This document shows, piece by piece, positions 1 through 10,815 of a DNA stretch of 64,000 nucleotides (the stretch's first letter is position 1; each line of letters opens with the position of its first letter). The notes beneath the pieces are model-generated. The model made no database searches. It was not told where the DNA came from and worked only from the letters and a program-made list of their open reading frames with translations. This DNA comes from Scalesia atractyloides (lineage: Eukaryota; Streptophyta; Magnoliopsida; Asterales; Asteraceae), in NCBI GenBank assembly GCA_947069175.1, contig CAMTDV010000007.1:54889583-54953582 (forward strand), read 5' to 3'. Position numbers and translations under genes: made by a program.

Positions 1-3000
1 CTAGGTGACTTAGGTTGTATGAAATGTAAACATATAATAAAAATATTTTCGGAACAAAACTTTAATACAAACATATCCAACATAAGGATTTGTTGGAAAC
101 TTGAAGATGTTCCAAAGTTATTACCAAACTCAATTAAGATTCCTAACTTTGGACCTCAAAATGGTGATGTACCATCTTTGTTTACCTTGGTAAACATGTG
201 GTAACACTCCTAGAGGTTATCCAAGAAAGGAGAAGCAAGAAAACAAGAAGAGAGTTGCATAAACAAGCTCAAAACTCATTGTTTTTATGCAATACCTTCA
301 ATAGTTGGTGTGTTTTTTTGGTTTTTTAAAGGCATATACAAGTGTGTATGAATGATGATAACATGTGTGATTAACATTCCGAAGTAATATGAACTCAATG
401 TATGGCTCAGTTTTTATATAAAACGCATATTTGTGATTATTTGCGTATTGCGCATGCATGATTAAACAAGTATGACATAAAATGGGATTTCCATTATGAA
501 CAAGTCTAGAATTACAAGGATTGAAATGAAAATACGAAATACAAATAACTGAAAAAGAATCGGAAAATACGGAACGTTACACAAAGTGTGGTTATACCAC
601 TAGTTTTTGGTACTGGGACTTCTAGCAGTTTTGACTTTCTAAGAAAGCAAGGTGTTGTCCCTAGTGCCTACAAGGTGGTCTTACTTATGTTTTCACTGTC
701 AATTCGTGATCAATCAGGGGAGTGGAAGCCACACATGCAATCTCATTAACAGCATATACCAGAGATGGATTTCACCTCTTCTTTATGTGGGTTAGGAAAT
801 GAAGTTTGTGATATCCGAGCATTGTTTTGAAGTATTATCTCTTTAATATGTCCATGAGATTTGCTCATATAAGGATGTTCATCCATCATGAACACTAACT
901 ATTGTCTCCATAAGAATAGATAGTTGTTTGTAATGTTGGCTTGGGTGTTCACGGTCCGGTTTGGACGGTTTTTTAGGTTAAACCGTTAGTAACGGTTTTT
1001 AATTATCGACAAGTAAAACTGAATCGTAGAGATTCAAAGCGAACCAAGCAAGACCTTTATTAACAATTTGGTTCCAGTTTGGTTTCACGGTTTGGACTTT
1101 ATTTGGTCTATATATAAAGGGAAAAGTGTATATGGTGCTGTCAGGTATCTAAGATTAGATGCGAAACCCATCAAAAGTACGTAATTCTATTTAAAAAAAA
1201 TTAATCAAAATTGATTTCAACCATTTTCTTTCTTCTTGAAGGTCCTTCTTGCCGGATTGATTTCTACTATCAAAAAGTGTGCAAAAGTTAAACGGTCACA
1301 AATTAAAATGAATGACCGGCTTTTTTAATTAAAAAAAAAAACCAAATCGATGAAATGATTACTGAAACTTGGGCATTATATGATTATAAAATCAATCTAA
1401 ATTGAAATCTTAAATGGGGAGATTTCTTGGGAGCCCATAAGTGAAAACGGAAATCTTAATCTAGCATAGCAGAAGAAACATGAAGCATCACATAAATATT
1501 TTCCATTTGTGTTATGGATTGTTGTGGAGCCTAAGGTAATTCTTTTTCTTATTTCTATTTGATCATCTCATTGCAAATTGATTGACGAGGTACAATAAGA
1601 ATTGCTCTTTAAAAGTCTCAATTATTGATATTTGATGATCCCATTGGAAATTGATTGACGAGATACGATAAGAATTGCTCTTTAAAAGTCTCAAATATAT
1701 GTAATCCTTTAGTTCCCACCGTTATTCCTTATTCCTGATCTCTGTGCAAAATCCGCAAATAACCTTGATGATTTCTAAGATGGGGTTTTGGAAGGTGATT
1801 GAAGATAAAGTGAAGGGGGAAATCCTTAGCAATCGAGCAAGCGGTTTTAGCATATGCTTGGATCCATGTTTTGGGAAATATTGACATAAGCTGTATTTTT
1901 TAATTGGTATTATGTAATGGTTTAATTAATTTTTTTATGTTTAATTAATGTTTTATTATTGTTATCATGTAACTCCAATGCATTTTGGAGGTGCGTTTTG
2001 GGTCATTTTCACAACGCAACGTAAAGAATATCGTATACACCATCAACTTAACTCGAAGTGGAAGGATTTGAGATGAAAGTTGGTCAGGTTTAATGCCATT
2101 TAAAACATCCTCTACAATCACAAGGATTTACATGAAGTCAATCTATTGAATAAGACTAATGACCAATGTGGTTTGGAAAATAACAATACCCATATAGCGG
2201 TATGAAGAATGGTAAAAGTTCACCCGAATTTTTTTGTTTTGTTTTGTAATATCTTTATTAAAGAATTCTAGCCGTTTATTTATTTTTAATAATTTTTTTT
2301 ATTTTAAATGTTTTATTTTTGTAAGAAAAAAATTTGAGGGTTAGGAGGGATGAGAAAGATGGCATTTCCGTTGTTTAGGGATGCATCAAGAAGATATAAG
2401 CAAAACTAATGTGGCGCTGATACGAAGATAGAGACGGTAAAAGATGGTATCTAGTCAAACAAAATAGAATGATAGAATAGGCTCCGATGGTTTTAAGATT
2501 CACATATTTGTGGGATTATGAGAAGAACATGTGTAAGTTCTACCAAACCGAGAATGTTACAACACATTGGAATGGCATTCTTCAATGTTGACATACATAA
2601 TAACAACCATGAAAAATATACAATTATTGATACGGTTTCTAATATTGGTGGGCATAACATCCTTTGTTAACTTAATGGATACATGCAAACTTCACGTGTA
2701 CTTGGTTACAATAACAACTACCAAGATCATAGCTAATCACTCGTATATCTTCTTCAAGTTGATCCTTCAAGAGTTCTTGGTAAAAAGTATGTACTTGATC
2801 TTATCTTTTGTGTTTGATCCAATTACTCTTAGATATTAGCGCCCTCTAGATGGTGCAATCCCTTGAGGTTCTTTAACGACAAACACTGGACCACAACAAT
2901 ATCTATGCAGCAAATGTCATTAGGACCACAACAATACCTATGCAGCAACAATATATGATGTACAAGGTCTTACTCCAAGGGTCCTAGCACACGGGCCGGC

Positions 3001-3315
3001 CTCTTCATACATCACTTTAGATGTTTTCTAATATAATATCTATAATGCACAAACCTCCCTATTCATTGACTAAACATGTATATATAATATTTTTTTTAAT
3101 ATAGATTTCAAAATTTTTATTCTTAAAATATCATTTCAGCGAAAAAGGTTCCTTTCAACATTAAGATATTCAATGGAATACCAAGAAGGTAAATCCGTAG
3201 CTTTAGGTATTACTTTTTTTTTGTTCTTAAGCAATACAACAATAAAATCAACATCTATAAATCATAATTAAGGTATAGAAAATCAGACCCACCATCTTTT
3301 CTTTAACACAATCCT
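1..3315. other. Gene-poor intergenic stretch, no recognised gene
   Basis: I find no recognisable coding region here. The open frames are short (61 codons at 19-204, 90 codons at 2567-2839), show no family motif and are AT-rich chance frames. The stretch around 945-1130 has the form common in decayed plant repeats (a GGTGTTCACGGTCCGGTTTGG-type start followed by repeated 'ccgtt' and 'ggttt' words). Short direct duplications lie at 1558-1694 and near 2884-2945 (the word GGACCACAACAATA occurs twice, about 37 bp apart). No element boundary could be fixed. Confidence 0.6.
1558..1694. repeat. Two-copy direct repeat, 73-bp spacing
   Basis: Two copies of a segment of about 64 bp start at 1558 and 1631. 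Both contain the words AATTGATTGACGAG and AAGAATTGCTCTTTAAAAG, with only a few substitutions. No coding potential is visible; it looks like a simple local tandem duplication. Confidence 0.85.
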
Positions 3316-3323
3316 GCTATATC

Positions 3324-4319
3324 CATCGGCGGATTTACAGGGGGTCAGGGGGTCCGTTGACCCCCCGACCGGCCAAATTTCCAATTAAACTGAGTACTTG
3401 TCGAAACTTTATATACCGTTGGACCCTCTCTTTTTGACTCTGTAGAGCACAAAATGTTAATAGAAAAAGAGAGTAGAATGTTCGAAGTATTCCGGCCAGT
3501 GTGCGGCGGTCCGGCACTGTCTAGTGGCGGCGCTCAGTATCTCCGGCTGGATTGCTTACCGGTGTAAGTTACAGGGTAAGAGAAGAAGGGATCCGATTTT
3601 AAAGCTAAAAGGCCGAAATAATCTATATATAATTAATATGGGCTTTTTATCGAATACTTGAGGTGTGGGGTTAAGGTTATATATTAGCCTGTTAGCCCAA
3701 CTTAAATTATAAAAAACCTAAACTTTTTACATCAATTATCAAAGTAGCGGCAAATGAACCTGTTCATCCTTGCAGTCTGTAAAACGCTATCATACATCAA
3801 CGTCAACTTTTTTTTTCTTTAAATATGTAAAGTACTTCACCTACAACCATCTACTCAAAGATAAAGTAATTTAGTTTTTTATTCTAACTATATTATTTGT
3901 TTACTTTTATTTTATCAATATATTAAATTTATTGTTTGATTTAGAATTTTTATTAATGCTTATGAGTTTTTATGGTTTTTTACGTTTGTATGTTTTATTT
4001 ATGAATTAGGATTTAGGATTTATTGTTAGTTATTTATCATAATTTTTTTTTCTTTTATATAACACGTTGAACTTTTGTTTGAAAAAGTATATAATATACT
4101 TTGTTAAAAAACAAAAACCAAATATGGAGACTTCATCAAATCTGTTAAATAATAACGGAATTAGTAAAAGTCTGGAAGAAGTTGAATTATCTGAAGATGA
4201 AATTGTTGGTGTCCCAATTTTGCGTGAACCAAAAAATACGTTGATGTAAGTTGAAAAATTACGAATGAGAACCAATTCTATTACGACCCCCCAAACAAAC
4301 TTTTCTAGTTCCGCCACTG
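3324..4319. mobile_element. Non-autonomous hAT-like DNA transposon (996 bp)
   Basis: The left end reads CATCGGCGGATTTACA and the right end, on the opposite strand, CAGTGGCGGAACTAGA: imperfect terminal inverted repeats sharing the CA..GGCGGA core of many plant hAT elements. The outside 8-mers are GCTATATC (3316-3323) and GTTATATC (4320-4327), a 7-of-8 match and the right length for a hAT target duplication. Inside the ends are runs of G (left) and C (right). The plus-strand frame at 4067-4249 contains an acidic stretch (EEVELSEDEIVGVP) that could be the remnant of a transposase N-terminus, but no DDE or dimerisation domain is present. It must have moved, if at all, with transposase from elsewhere. 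Confidence 0.75.
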
Positions 4320-4327
4320 GTTATATC

Positions 4328-5228
4328 TTTAATCCCCTTCCTTATATGTTGAGAGAGAGAGAGAATCATAGAGTTGATGAGTTGAGTGTAGGGAAAGACA
4401 GACAATGGGTCATATACACTGTCCTAAAACGGTATTGGTGTTAGATTAAAGTTCGTGTGCAAGAAAAATGGTATGCACATCAATATATTGGCGCATCTAC
4501 ACATTTGAGATGGGGTTGCCCGACCCCATGAATTTTATTTTTTGTTTGGTATCCATACGGCCTAATCCCGACCGACCCCCAAGAAATTCTAACAACAACC
4601 CAAGAAATATTGATGCCGATTCCCAATTAATTTAAGATTTTATAAATTTGCAAATGTAAAACTATTATAAACAAAACATATAAAAAGGAGTTATAAACTA
4701 AACATATAATTGGATCAATACCCACTGTCCCACTAATTCTTACAAACCCAATAACCAAATAAAAGAATTGAGACCATTATATTTAAGTAGCAATCGGAAG
4801 CCAGAACACCGTTGCCGCCCTAAGCCTCTAACTACCCAGTTCTCAAATAGCCATTGTCGGAGCTACCTACCAAACTGTCTGTCGCTAAGAGTGTAAACGA
4901 GCTAAGCTATTCGTGAGCTACTTGAGATCGATTGCTAAAAACTTGAATCTATCCAAGCTTAAAAGAGCTATTTTGCATTTTATAATGACAATTGATGTAT
5001 TTTAATATGTATTTGAAAATAATCTGATTTTATCTTTTTATTATGTGGGTCAACCCAAGTCGGATAAGAAATATTTTAAATTTACCGATAGACAATCAAC
5101 CCCTTAAAAAACTTTTGACCTTATGAAATAAACTTCTAGTCCGCCATTACATCGAAGTCTCTCTAAAGTGTATTCCATCCCCTCATACAATAGAGCCCTT
5201 TTGTTATGATCATCAAGCATTAAACCAT
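4328..5228. other. Intergenic stretch, nothing recognised
   Basis: AT-rich sequence without a convincing frame. A (GA)n run lies near 4351-4362. The section at 4890-4960 (words such as AAACGAGCTAAGCTATTCG) resembles old dispersed plant repeats, but no ends could be placed. Confidence 0.5.
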
Positions 5229-5676
5229 AGTTATTAAAGGCGCTAGGCGCACTCAAGGCGTATAGGTCTTGCCTGAGGCTTAGACGCAAGGCGCAAAAAA
5301 GAGAGGGATTGAGACAAAAAACGCACAATGAAAAAATTAAAAGTATATTATGTACTAGAAAAATAATAATACTCCTTCAAATAAAATAAACAAAAAACTA
5401 TTACATAACATTTAATGTCATCTATTTAGTAACAAAGTTATAAAATATTAGTATATTGGTGTAAAAAAGTATTCTTTCTTATGTAAAAGTAGAAATCTTG
5501 CTAAAATTTTGTAGGAATTTAGAGAATTTGACTGGAAACTCTCCGGAATCTAGGAATCGCGCCAGAATCTATGCCTGAACCATCACTTGGAGAATTAAAG
5601 CGCAACTGTCTCGACTTATAGCGCAATTGTCTCGCCTCGCCTGAAAAATAGGCCTAAGCGCAAGAGGCGATAACTT
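5229..5676. repeat. GGCGC-rich inverted-repeat element (MITE-like)
   Basis: The left part is built from repeated GGCGC, AAGGCG and GCCTGAGGC words; the right part has the complementary GCGCAATTGTCTCGCC and CGCAAGAGGCGATAAC words. Read inwards, the two ends begin AGTTATTAAAGGCGC and AGTTATCGCCTCTTGCGC, so they are weakly inverted. The 450 bp between are AT-rich and non-coding. The build suggests a small non-autonomous DNA transposon; I could not see a clear target duplication, so the family is open. Confidence 0.45.
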
Positions 5677-5739
5677 TTAAAAATACGCATTAAAATATAT
5701 TAACCATTTTATACACATATGTTTAGGAAACTTTTTGTA

Positions 5740-6420
5740 AGTATTGAAGAAAATATGATTTATCTGATCACATGCTGAAGATAAAGTCATGAAGGTCAAA
5801 CAGGAAGAAGATACAGGACAATTAGGACAAAAGAAAGAAATTACATCTTCAACATTCATCAGAAAAGGATCACAAGTAAATAAAGACAATCAGAAAGGAC
5901 CAAACTGATGAATCTGATGATATTTCTGATAAATATCATAGAATTTCTGATGATTTGTTCAACAGATTTTCTAATGGGGTTGGTTATCAGAATTTCTGAT
6001 GATCCAACTTCTCTAAAAGATAAGGCTCTGCCATATTTGTAAAGTAGCAAATTGACCTTGATAGATTCAATGAATATGCCAAAAAGCTACTTTATGCCGG
6101 GCAATTTGTTTATTCATGTAAAAACTCTCTATAAATAGAGAGAGTAAAACTTCGAAGGATAATGAGTTAAACCAAGCATTCAATACATATAACAAAACTC
6201 CATTACCCTTTCACCACAGAATTATCAAAGTATTCGTTTGTAATAGTCAATAACCTCACAATCACCTTGTAAACCATTTAGTTTCAAAATGATATAAAAT
6301 TGAAAATTCTGGAGTTGTGTTTCTTGAAAGTTTGATTTCTATTTCCGCATATTAATTTTATACTTGTTAAAATCACTTGCCATATCAAGTTAAAAGGAGC
6401 ATGGTTTATCTTGGACCAAC
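5740..6420 (+). repeat. Possible decayed LTR with TATA box
   Basis: The stretch has the texture of a plant LTR: a purine-rich upstream half, an ATTTCTGATGA word repeated several times (5880-6005), a strong TATA signal in CTCTATAAATAGAGAG at 6127-6142, and a downstream T-rich stretch. No internal retrotransposon coding sequence follows and no target duplication was found. A solo or truncated LTR is inferred from composition only. Confidence 0.3.
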
Positions 6421-7107
6421 AACATACCAAACAACTATTACTTAACATTTATGCAATATGCCTAAGCTTAGGGTCAACCTAGACCAAGAGCGGGCGAGTG
6501 ACCGTCTATGGCCCAATTTTTTTTAAATATAAACATATCGTATGTCAAGATTCTCTATAGGTTTAGTTTGAATTTAGAAAACAATTGGCTTGCTAGCTCA
6601 CTTACCTGCCTTTGCCTAAGACCCAGGTACACGTAGGTTTGGGTTGTGCTGAAGGTATTTTTTAAACCTTTCGTTTTTTCAAGAATTCCCCAGTGGTTCC
6701 CTCAGGAGTTGGTTTAAAGAGCCATAACCTTTTGAAGTTAATATTTTAAAGGCCTTTTATATATATAATTAATATTATAGGGCCTATGTTTTCAAGTCGC
6801 ACGTGACCACAGATTCTTAAGGATGACGCTACTATGCTTCTTACCATCACACCTGAACTTTTCTAATGGTCCATTACATCCAATCACATCCCACATTGAC
6901 AATATGAATCAGGGAGGAAATGGGATCTTCCCGAGTTCACCGGTTCGAGGTCGGGGTGTGTTCCCTTTCGGTGCGGATGCCAAATCAGCCATCTTAACCC
7001 CCTTACCGACCCATACACACCGGCCTTAATTCACATAGTTTTCTATTGTATCACCGTTCCTCATCATTTCCCAAGGTACAATAAATCACATTCAATTTAC
7101 ATATAAA
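6421..7107. other. Intergenic stretch, nothing recognised
   Basis: No gene seen. The 68-codon plus frame at 6823-7029 lies in a locally GC-rich patch and ends with a proline/threonine-rich tail, but has no family motif. The patch (6900-7026) may be part of an old repeat; no boundary is visible. Confidence 0.45.
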
Positions 7108-7406
7108 TTCGGGTTATTGGATTTTATCACTCTCAACTAAAAAAATAACGTCGCTGTCACTTCAACTATCACCTTGACTCCTAATTACTCACCCAACTCA
7201 AAAATTTTTATGGCGTTATTTTTTATCCAACGTGGCAAGATGAAGTGGGGTATGTGAGATAAAAAGGTTAAGCTTTAAAGTATAGGGTGCCTATTTTAGG
7301 AAATCCATTACAACCAGATTTAACTCACCCTACACCATCCACTCCTCTTCTATTCACAACGTTACTTGAATGGAGTTCTTGATGACCGACCACAGGTCAA
7401 AGTTTT

Positions 7407-7800
7407 TTATTCCCCTTTAATAACCACCAAAGACTTCACCACTTTCCACCGAGGCTCCACATAATCATTTTCACCAATTAGATATCCTCTGCTTACCCAC
7501 ATCAAAGCATTCGCAACTTCAAACGAAGGCTTCTTCACCTCTCTCTTTTCCGATTCCGTCTTCTTCTCCAATTCACCTTCGGATTCCTCTTCAAACGACA
7601 GAACCACTCCGGATTGAGTCCAACCCACCTATTCTCCTTCATCTGTGTAACCTAACCCGTCGTCTTCCACGATATACAATCGGTAATCTTCTTGTCATTT
7701 GGCCACGAGGCTCTCGTACTCGTCGTCTACGGTGCCATAGATCAGTTCGTCTATTTTGATCTAGTAACGATCTGTGTCGTTGCAGCTGCCCCCTTGTCTT
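7407..7800 (-). pseudogene. POLA1: Captured fragment of DNA polymerase alpha catalytic subunit, N-terminal exon
   Basis: Read on the minus strand from about 7763, the frame gives IDELIYGTVDDEYESLVAK, then YIVEDDGLGYTDEGE, then WTQSGVVLSFEEESEGE and a lysine/glutamate-rich tail. This order (a Y-x-x-V-[DE]-x-x-x-Y-x-x-L-V block, an I-V-D-D-x-G-x-G-Y block, then an acidic linker) is the N-terminal domain of the DNA polymerase alpha catalytic subunit, which starts replication with primase. The copy is dead: two in-frame stops interrupt it (TGA at the codon after LVAK, TAG after DEGE), each explainable by one substitution. A GTAAGC splice donor at 7491-7496 is retained, so the capture was from genomic DNA, not cDNA. 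The downstream frame to 7407 is then intron. None of the polymerase or exonuclease domains are present. Recognition is from memory of the family. Confidence 0.65.
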
Positions 7801-7929
7801 AGGGTTTTGAGTTTGCCAAGTGTTTCTATTCGTTTTTCTAAGTTGATTCCTCTTGTTTGGCGTTACTGATCATCTGTCATTTTGGCTAGTTAGTTGCGTT
7901 GATTGTTGTTTGATTTGAGGAGTATATAT

Positions 7930-8041
7930 ATGGAGGGGGGGAGAGGCGATGGCTGAGTTGATGGTGGCAGTTGTCTGAAGGGAGGAAGGAGGTGGTGGTG
8001 GTGGAGTTGATGGTGGAAGGGGTGAGAGAGAGAGAGAGGGG
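7930..8041. repeat. Low-complexity GGT/GA-rich tract
   Basis: A purine-rich tract of repeated GGTGGTGGTGG, GTTGATGGTGG and (GA)n words lies inside the Mutator-like element, between the captured gene fragment and the right inverted end. In a gene it would encode glycine or valine runs, but no frame extends through it. Confidence 0.7.
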
Positions 8042-8369
8042 GTGGGGTTAATAAAATTTGATTATCTTTTTAATTTAAAAAGATTTATTTTTTCTTTAAT
8101 TTATATCATATTTAAGAAAAATAACAATACACATTTGAAAATAAAATAACAATCACACATCCCACATCAAAAAACAGCCACACGAGCATGACACGTTGGA
8201 TAAAATAGCCATGTTAAGCAAAAAGGCAAACTGAGTTAGTGGCTGGTTAATTTTGGAGTGACACAACACACAAAGTGTTAAGTCAGAAGTGATAAGAGTC
8301 AAAATGATAGTTGAAAGTGGCAATGGCTAATAGCCAATAATTATGAGTGATAAAAATCCAATAACCGAA

Positions 8370-9016
8370 TAAATTAGTGACACAATTTCATATAAAATCT
8401 CATAGGTATTTGTGGCTAAAGCATAGGCCTAAGCATGAAACTCCTCTTTGAAAAGAGTGTTATACCTTCAATTTCATAAATTAATTATGGTGTAGTCTAT
8501 TGTTTTATTGGCTCGAGTGGTTTTGTAGTCTCTGTCTTGGGCTAGTTGTTAATAAATGTAGCAGTCTCTTTGATGTTGCCTTTTTTTTTTTTTTTTTTTT
8601 TGGCTAGTTGTTTTGTTTTATGATGTTGCCTTGGGCTGCTTGTTAATAAAATTTGTGTTTTCTAGAAAAAATATTTTTTTAATTGCAAACTTCTTTTATT
8701 CCTTTCGCCATTGGGACTTGAATTCAAAATCTTCCTCTTCTAAGATGTTTAGACCGTGGAGTGTGGAGAGCTTGGGCTGACAAGCGCGAAGGTGGGATCC
8801 ACATGGTGTGGCTTGGTTGGCGTGGCTTTTTTTTAGTGTGGGGTGCGTGGCTAGGCATACGTCACTCCTATTTTTTAACTAAAAAGAATTTCATTAATTA
8901 AATTAACAAACTAACTAAAAGAACTACATAAATTAAAAAACAACTACATTAAAATAAAAATAAAGTTAAAAACTACATCATTTATCCATGTTATATTTTT
9001 ACATGATCTCTTTTTT
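8370..9016. other. Intergenic stretch with 22-T run
   Basis: No gene seen. A 22-base T homopolymer sits at 8581-8602, between two nearly identical phrases (GGCTAGTTGTT and TGATGTTGCCT occur on both sides), suggesting slippage or local duplication. The GC-rich patch at 8755-8870 (GTGTGG, GGTTGGCGTGG, GGCTAGGCATA) resembles the reverse complement of 10,370-10,460 in several words and may be the far end of the Harbinger-like element that holds the next gene. Confidence 0.45.
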
Positions 9017-10216
9017 TCATCTCCAAGTCGTTGCCAATTCCGCGTCGGTAAGGTGATCGACGTTCATAGCGAGAAACTTCATATCCGCAAGTTTTTCTTT
9101 GTGAAATGCATTTTTTTCTCAAGCCGCTTGGATATTTTTCTTCACCTCGAACCTTTGTTGTTGGATGAAATTGATTGTGTCAAATTTTCGTCCCAATTTC
9201 TTCCAACTGGTCGGCGTACAACCCTTTACCCGAAGCCAAACCCGAGGCGAACCCGATGCCCAAACCCACCGGTCTACCTCTTTGACCCCGCTTTTCTTAA
9301 GTGTCTCTACCAGGTGAGCGGGAAAGAGAATCCTCAAAATCATCCAAATTTAGATCAAACTCTTGATCACGAGCATCAGATTGAGCTTGGGACGAGGGTG
9401 TTCTTCCCCCTTTGGATGAGGTTGACTCGCTAGCAGTAGGGACTGTCGTCCATTTAGAAGCGTACCTACATATATTCCAACAATAAATGTACTTGAACTC
9501 GCACTTCTTGTTATCTCTACATGAGACCATGGCATTTTGGATAAAGTCGGCTTTGGTTTCACCTGTACTTGAGTTCTTCGGCTTATGGAAACAACCATTG
9601 AAGAAGGTGACGTGGTTGTTTATGTCACTCCACTTGGACGAGAGACTATCATTTTCACGATACACTTCCTTGCTTTGCATCTGTATATGAAACGACTTTT
9701 GATGGCATCCCAAAAATCTGTGCGATATCGTGCACTCTAATTCCAAAAAAAATTTAGTCGTTATAAAATTTATAATAAAACGAAAAAAAATATTGTTATA
9801 TATAAAAATACTTTTAATTGAATCTTGCGATTCTTGATATAACATCTTGGCAAAGTAGCTTCTTGTTGAGCTGTCCACCTTTTTTGTACTCGTTGAGCGC
9901 CCGCTATTGCTTTCTCTTCATTCGTTTTTTTGCGACTTCTTTTTTTGGCCGGTTTGTATGACGAACCACCAATGTCTTGAGATTGTTTTTCGGGAGCGGA
10001 CTCGTGTTGTGAAAGGCTATTTGGAATAGATGAATCGTCGTATGGAAAGTTTGTGTAAACACGCCCCCTATATACGACGCGGTTGCGGATAGCTCGGGAC
10101 AAGGGAGTATAGAAAACCTTGTGGTTGGCCGCGGGTTGGGTTTGGCGGTTTTGTGGCGGGCTCTCTTGGAAAGCAAAGGGGTTGTTCGGGTCGAGGTTTT
10201 GGTTAAATGGATGCAT
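9017..10216 (-). pseudogene. Harbinger-associated MYB-like (ORF1-type) gene, degenerate
   Basis: The start at 10216 gives MHPFNQNLDPNNPFAF, followed by a basic stretch (KPAKKRSRKK) and RWTAQQEATL, which matches the opening of a trihelix/MYB-like DNA-binding domain. A non-coding, AT-rich break (9730-9830) then looks like an intron. Next comes GCHQKSFHIQMQSKEVYREN, then SLSSKWSDINNHVTFFNGCF, a serine/acidic region (FDLNLDDFEDS) and a lysine-rich C-terminus ending LTDAELATTWR before a TGA at 9017-9019. This layout is that of the plant proteins often mis-named 'glutathione S-transferase T3-like', which I associate with the second (DNA-binding) protein of PIF/Harbinger transposons. Small frame shifts between 9300 and 9600 break it. 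No Harbinger nuclease gene lies beside it. Function as a transposition partner is inferred from the family. Confidence 0.65.
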
Positions 10217-10490
10217 TGTAGACGATTAAGTGGGTTGAATTTATAAAAAAATATAGAGATAAAAGAAGGTGAAAAGTAGAGAAGTGGTAAAATTTTTAAA
10301 AATGGGTGAGTATTAAGTTTAAAAAAAAATATTTTTTATAATATAGTCGTTGGGTAACGGCTACCCCAAACGGTCAAGTTTGCCTAGCCAATCCCAGCGG
10401 GGTAATGCCGCTACCCACGCTGCCCCAGTGTAACTAAAGCGACGTTGGTTGGCTTCCCCCCCCCCCCCCCAAACCCAACAATGCATTATT
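10217..10490. other. Possible element end plus C15 homopolymer
   Basis: Upstream of the MYB-like gene the DNA turns GC-rich (10,345-10,455: GGCTACCCCAAACGG, GGGGTAATGCCGC), in keeping with the end of a small transposon. A pure run of 15 C lies at 10456-10470, unusual in this AT-rich window and a likely sequencing or slippage hot spot. The last bases, ATT (10488-10490), are the left target duplication of the CACTA element. Confidence 0.5.
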
Positions 10491-10504
10491 CACTAGTACA
10501 AAAA
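10491..10504 (+). repeat. CACTA left terminal inverted repeat
   Basis: CACTAGTACAAAAA, a perfect 14-bp match to the reverse complement of 31400-31413. Preceded by the 3-bp target copy ATT. Confidence 0.95.
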
Positions 10505-10815
10505 GAGACATCTAATATGGCAGTTTTCAATCAAATATGAGTCTTAAAAGACAGCGTCACTTTTGGTCATTAGCGTCATATTTGGTATTAAAACCTTTTT
10601 AAGACATTTCAATAGACCATCATATTTTAAATGTTTTAAGGTTCCATATTAAAGCCTAATATGACGTTTGTGTGTGTTAACCGTCATATTTGAATATATA
10701 TAAAGTGTTATATTAAAGCCTAATAGATGGTTGTGGTGTGTTAATAAGACGGTTTCTGATGTATTGACCGTCATATTATAAAGCATCATATTAAAGCCTA
10801 ATAAGACGGTTTATG
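10505..10815. repeat. CACTA left subterminal repeat cluster
   Basis: The words CCTAATATGACG, CCTAATAAGACGG and their complement CCGTCATATT recur in both orientations about every 30-60 bp. Subterminal arrays of short inverted and direct motifs are the known binding sites for the regulatory protein of En/Spm elements; that role here is inferred from position and arrangement. Confidence 0.85.

Larger units (their letters stand above)
7108..8369. mobile_element. Mutator-like element with long inverted ends (Pack-MULE)
   Basis: The left end starts TTCGGGTTATTGGATTTTAT; the right end read on the other strand starts TTCGGTTATTGGATTTTTAT. The similarity continues inward for over 100 bp: both arms share CAACTATCA..TTGACTC and TTATCCAACGTG at matching depth. 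Long, imperfect inverted ends of this size are typical of Mutator-like elements. Flanks CAATTTACATATAAA (about 7093) and CAATTTCATATAAA (about 8383) look like the two sides of a target duplication, though an extra 13 bp on the right stops a clean 9-bp call. The centre (7,380-8,040) is clearly more GC-rich and carries a host gene fragment. No MURA-type transposase is present, so the element is non-autonomous. Confidence 0.75.

Noticed and set aside
2567..2839. 90-codon plus-strand frame with hydrophobic stretches
   Set aside because: AT-rich chance frame: no motif, no splice or promoter context, no repeat of the frame elsewhere.
9053..9433. 126-codon plus-strand frame
   Set aside because: Antisense of the Harbinger-associated MYB-like gene, whose minus-strand text has clear family blocks.
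8755..10460. Exact Harbinger element borders
   Set aside because: Similar GC-rich words on both sides, but I could not align inverted ends or find a 3-bp TWA duplication, so only the gene is annotated.
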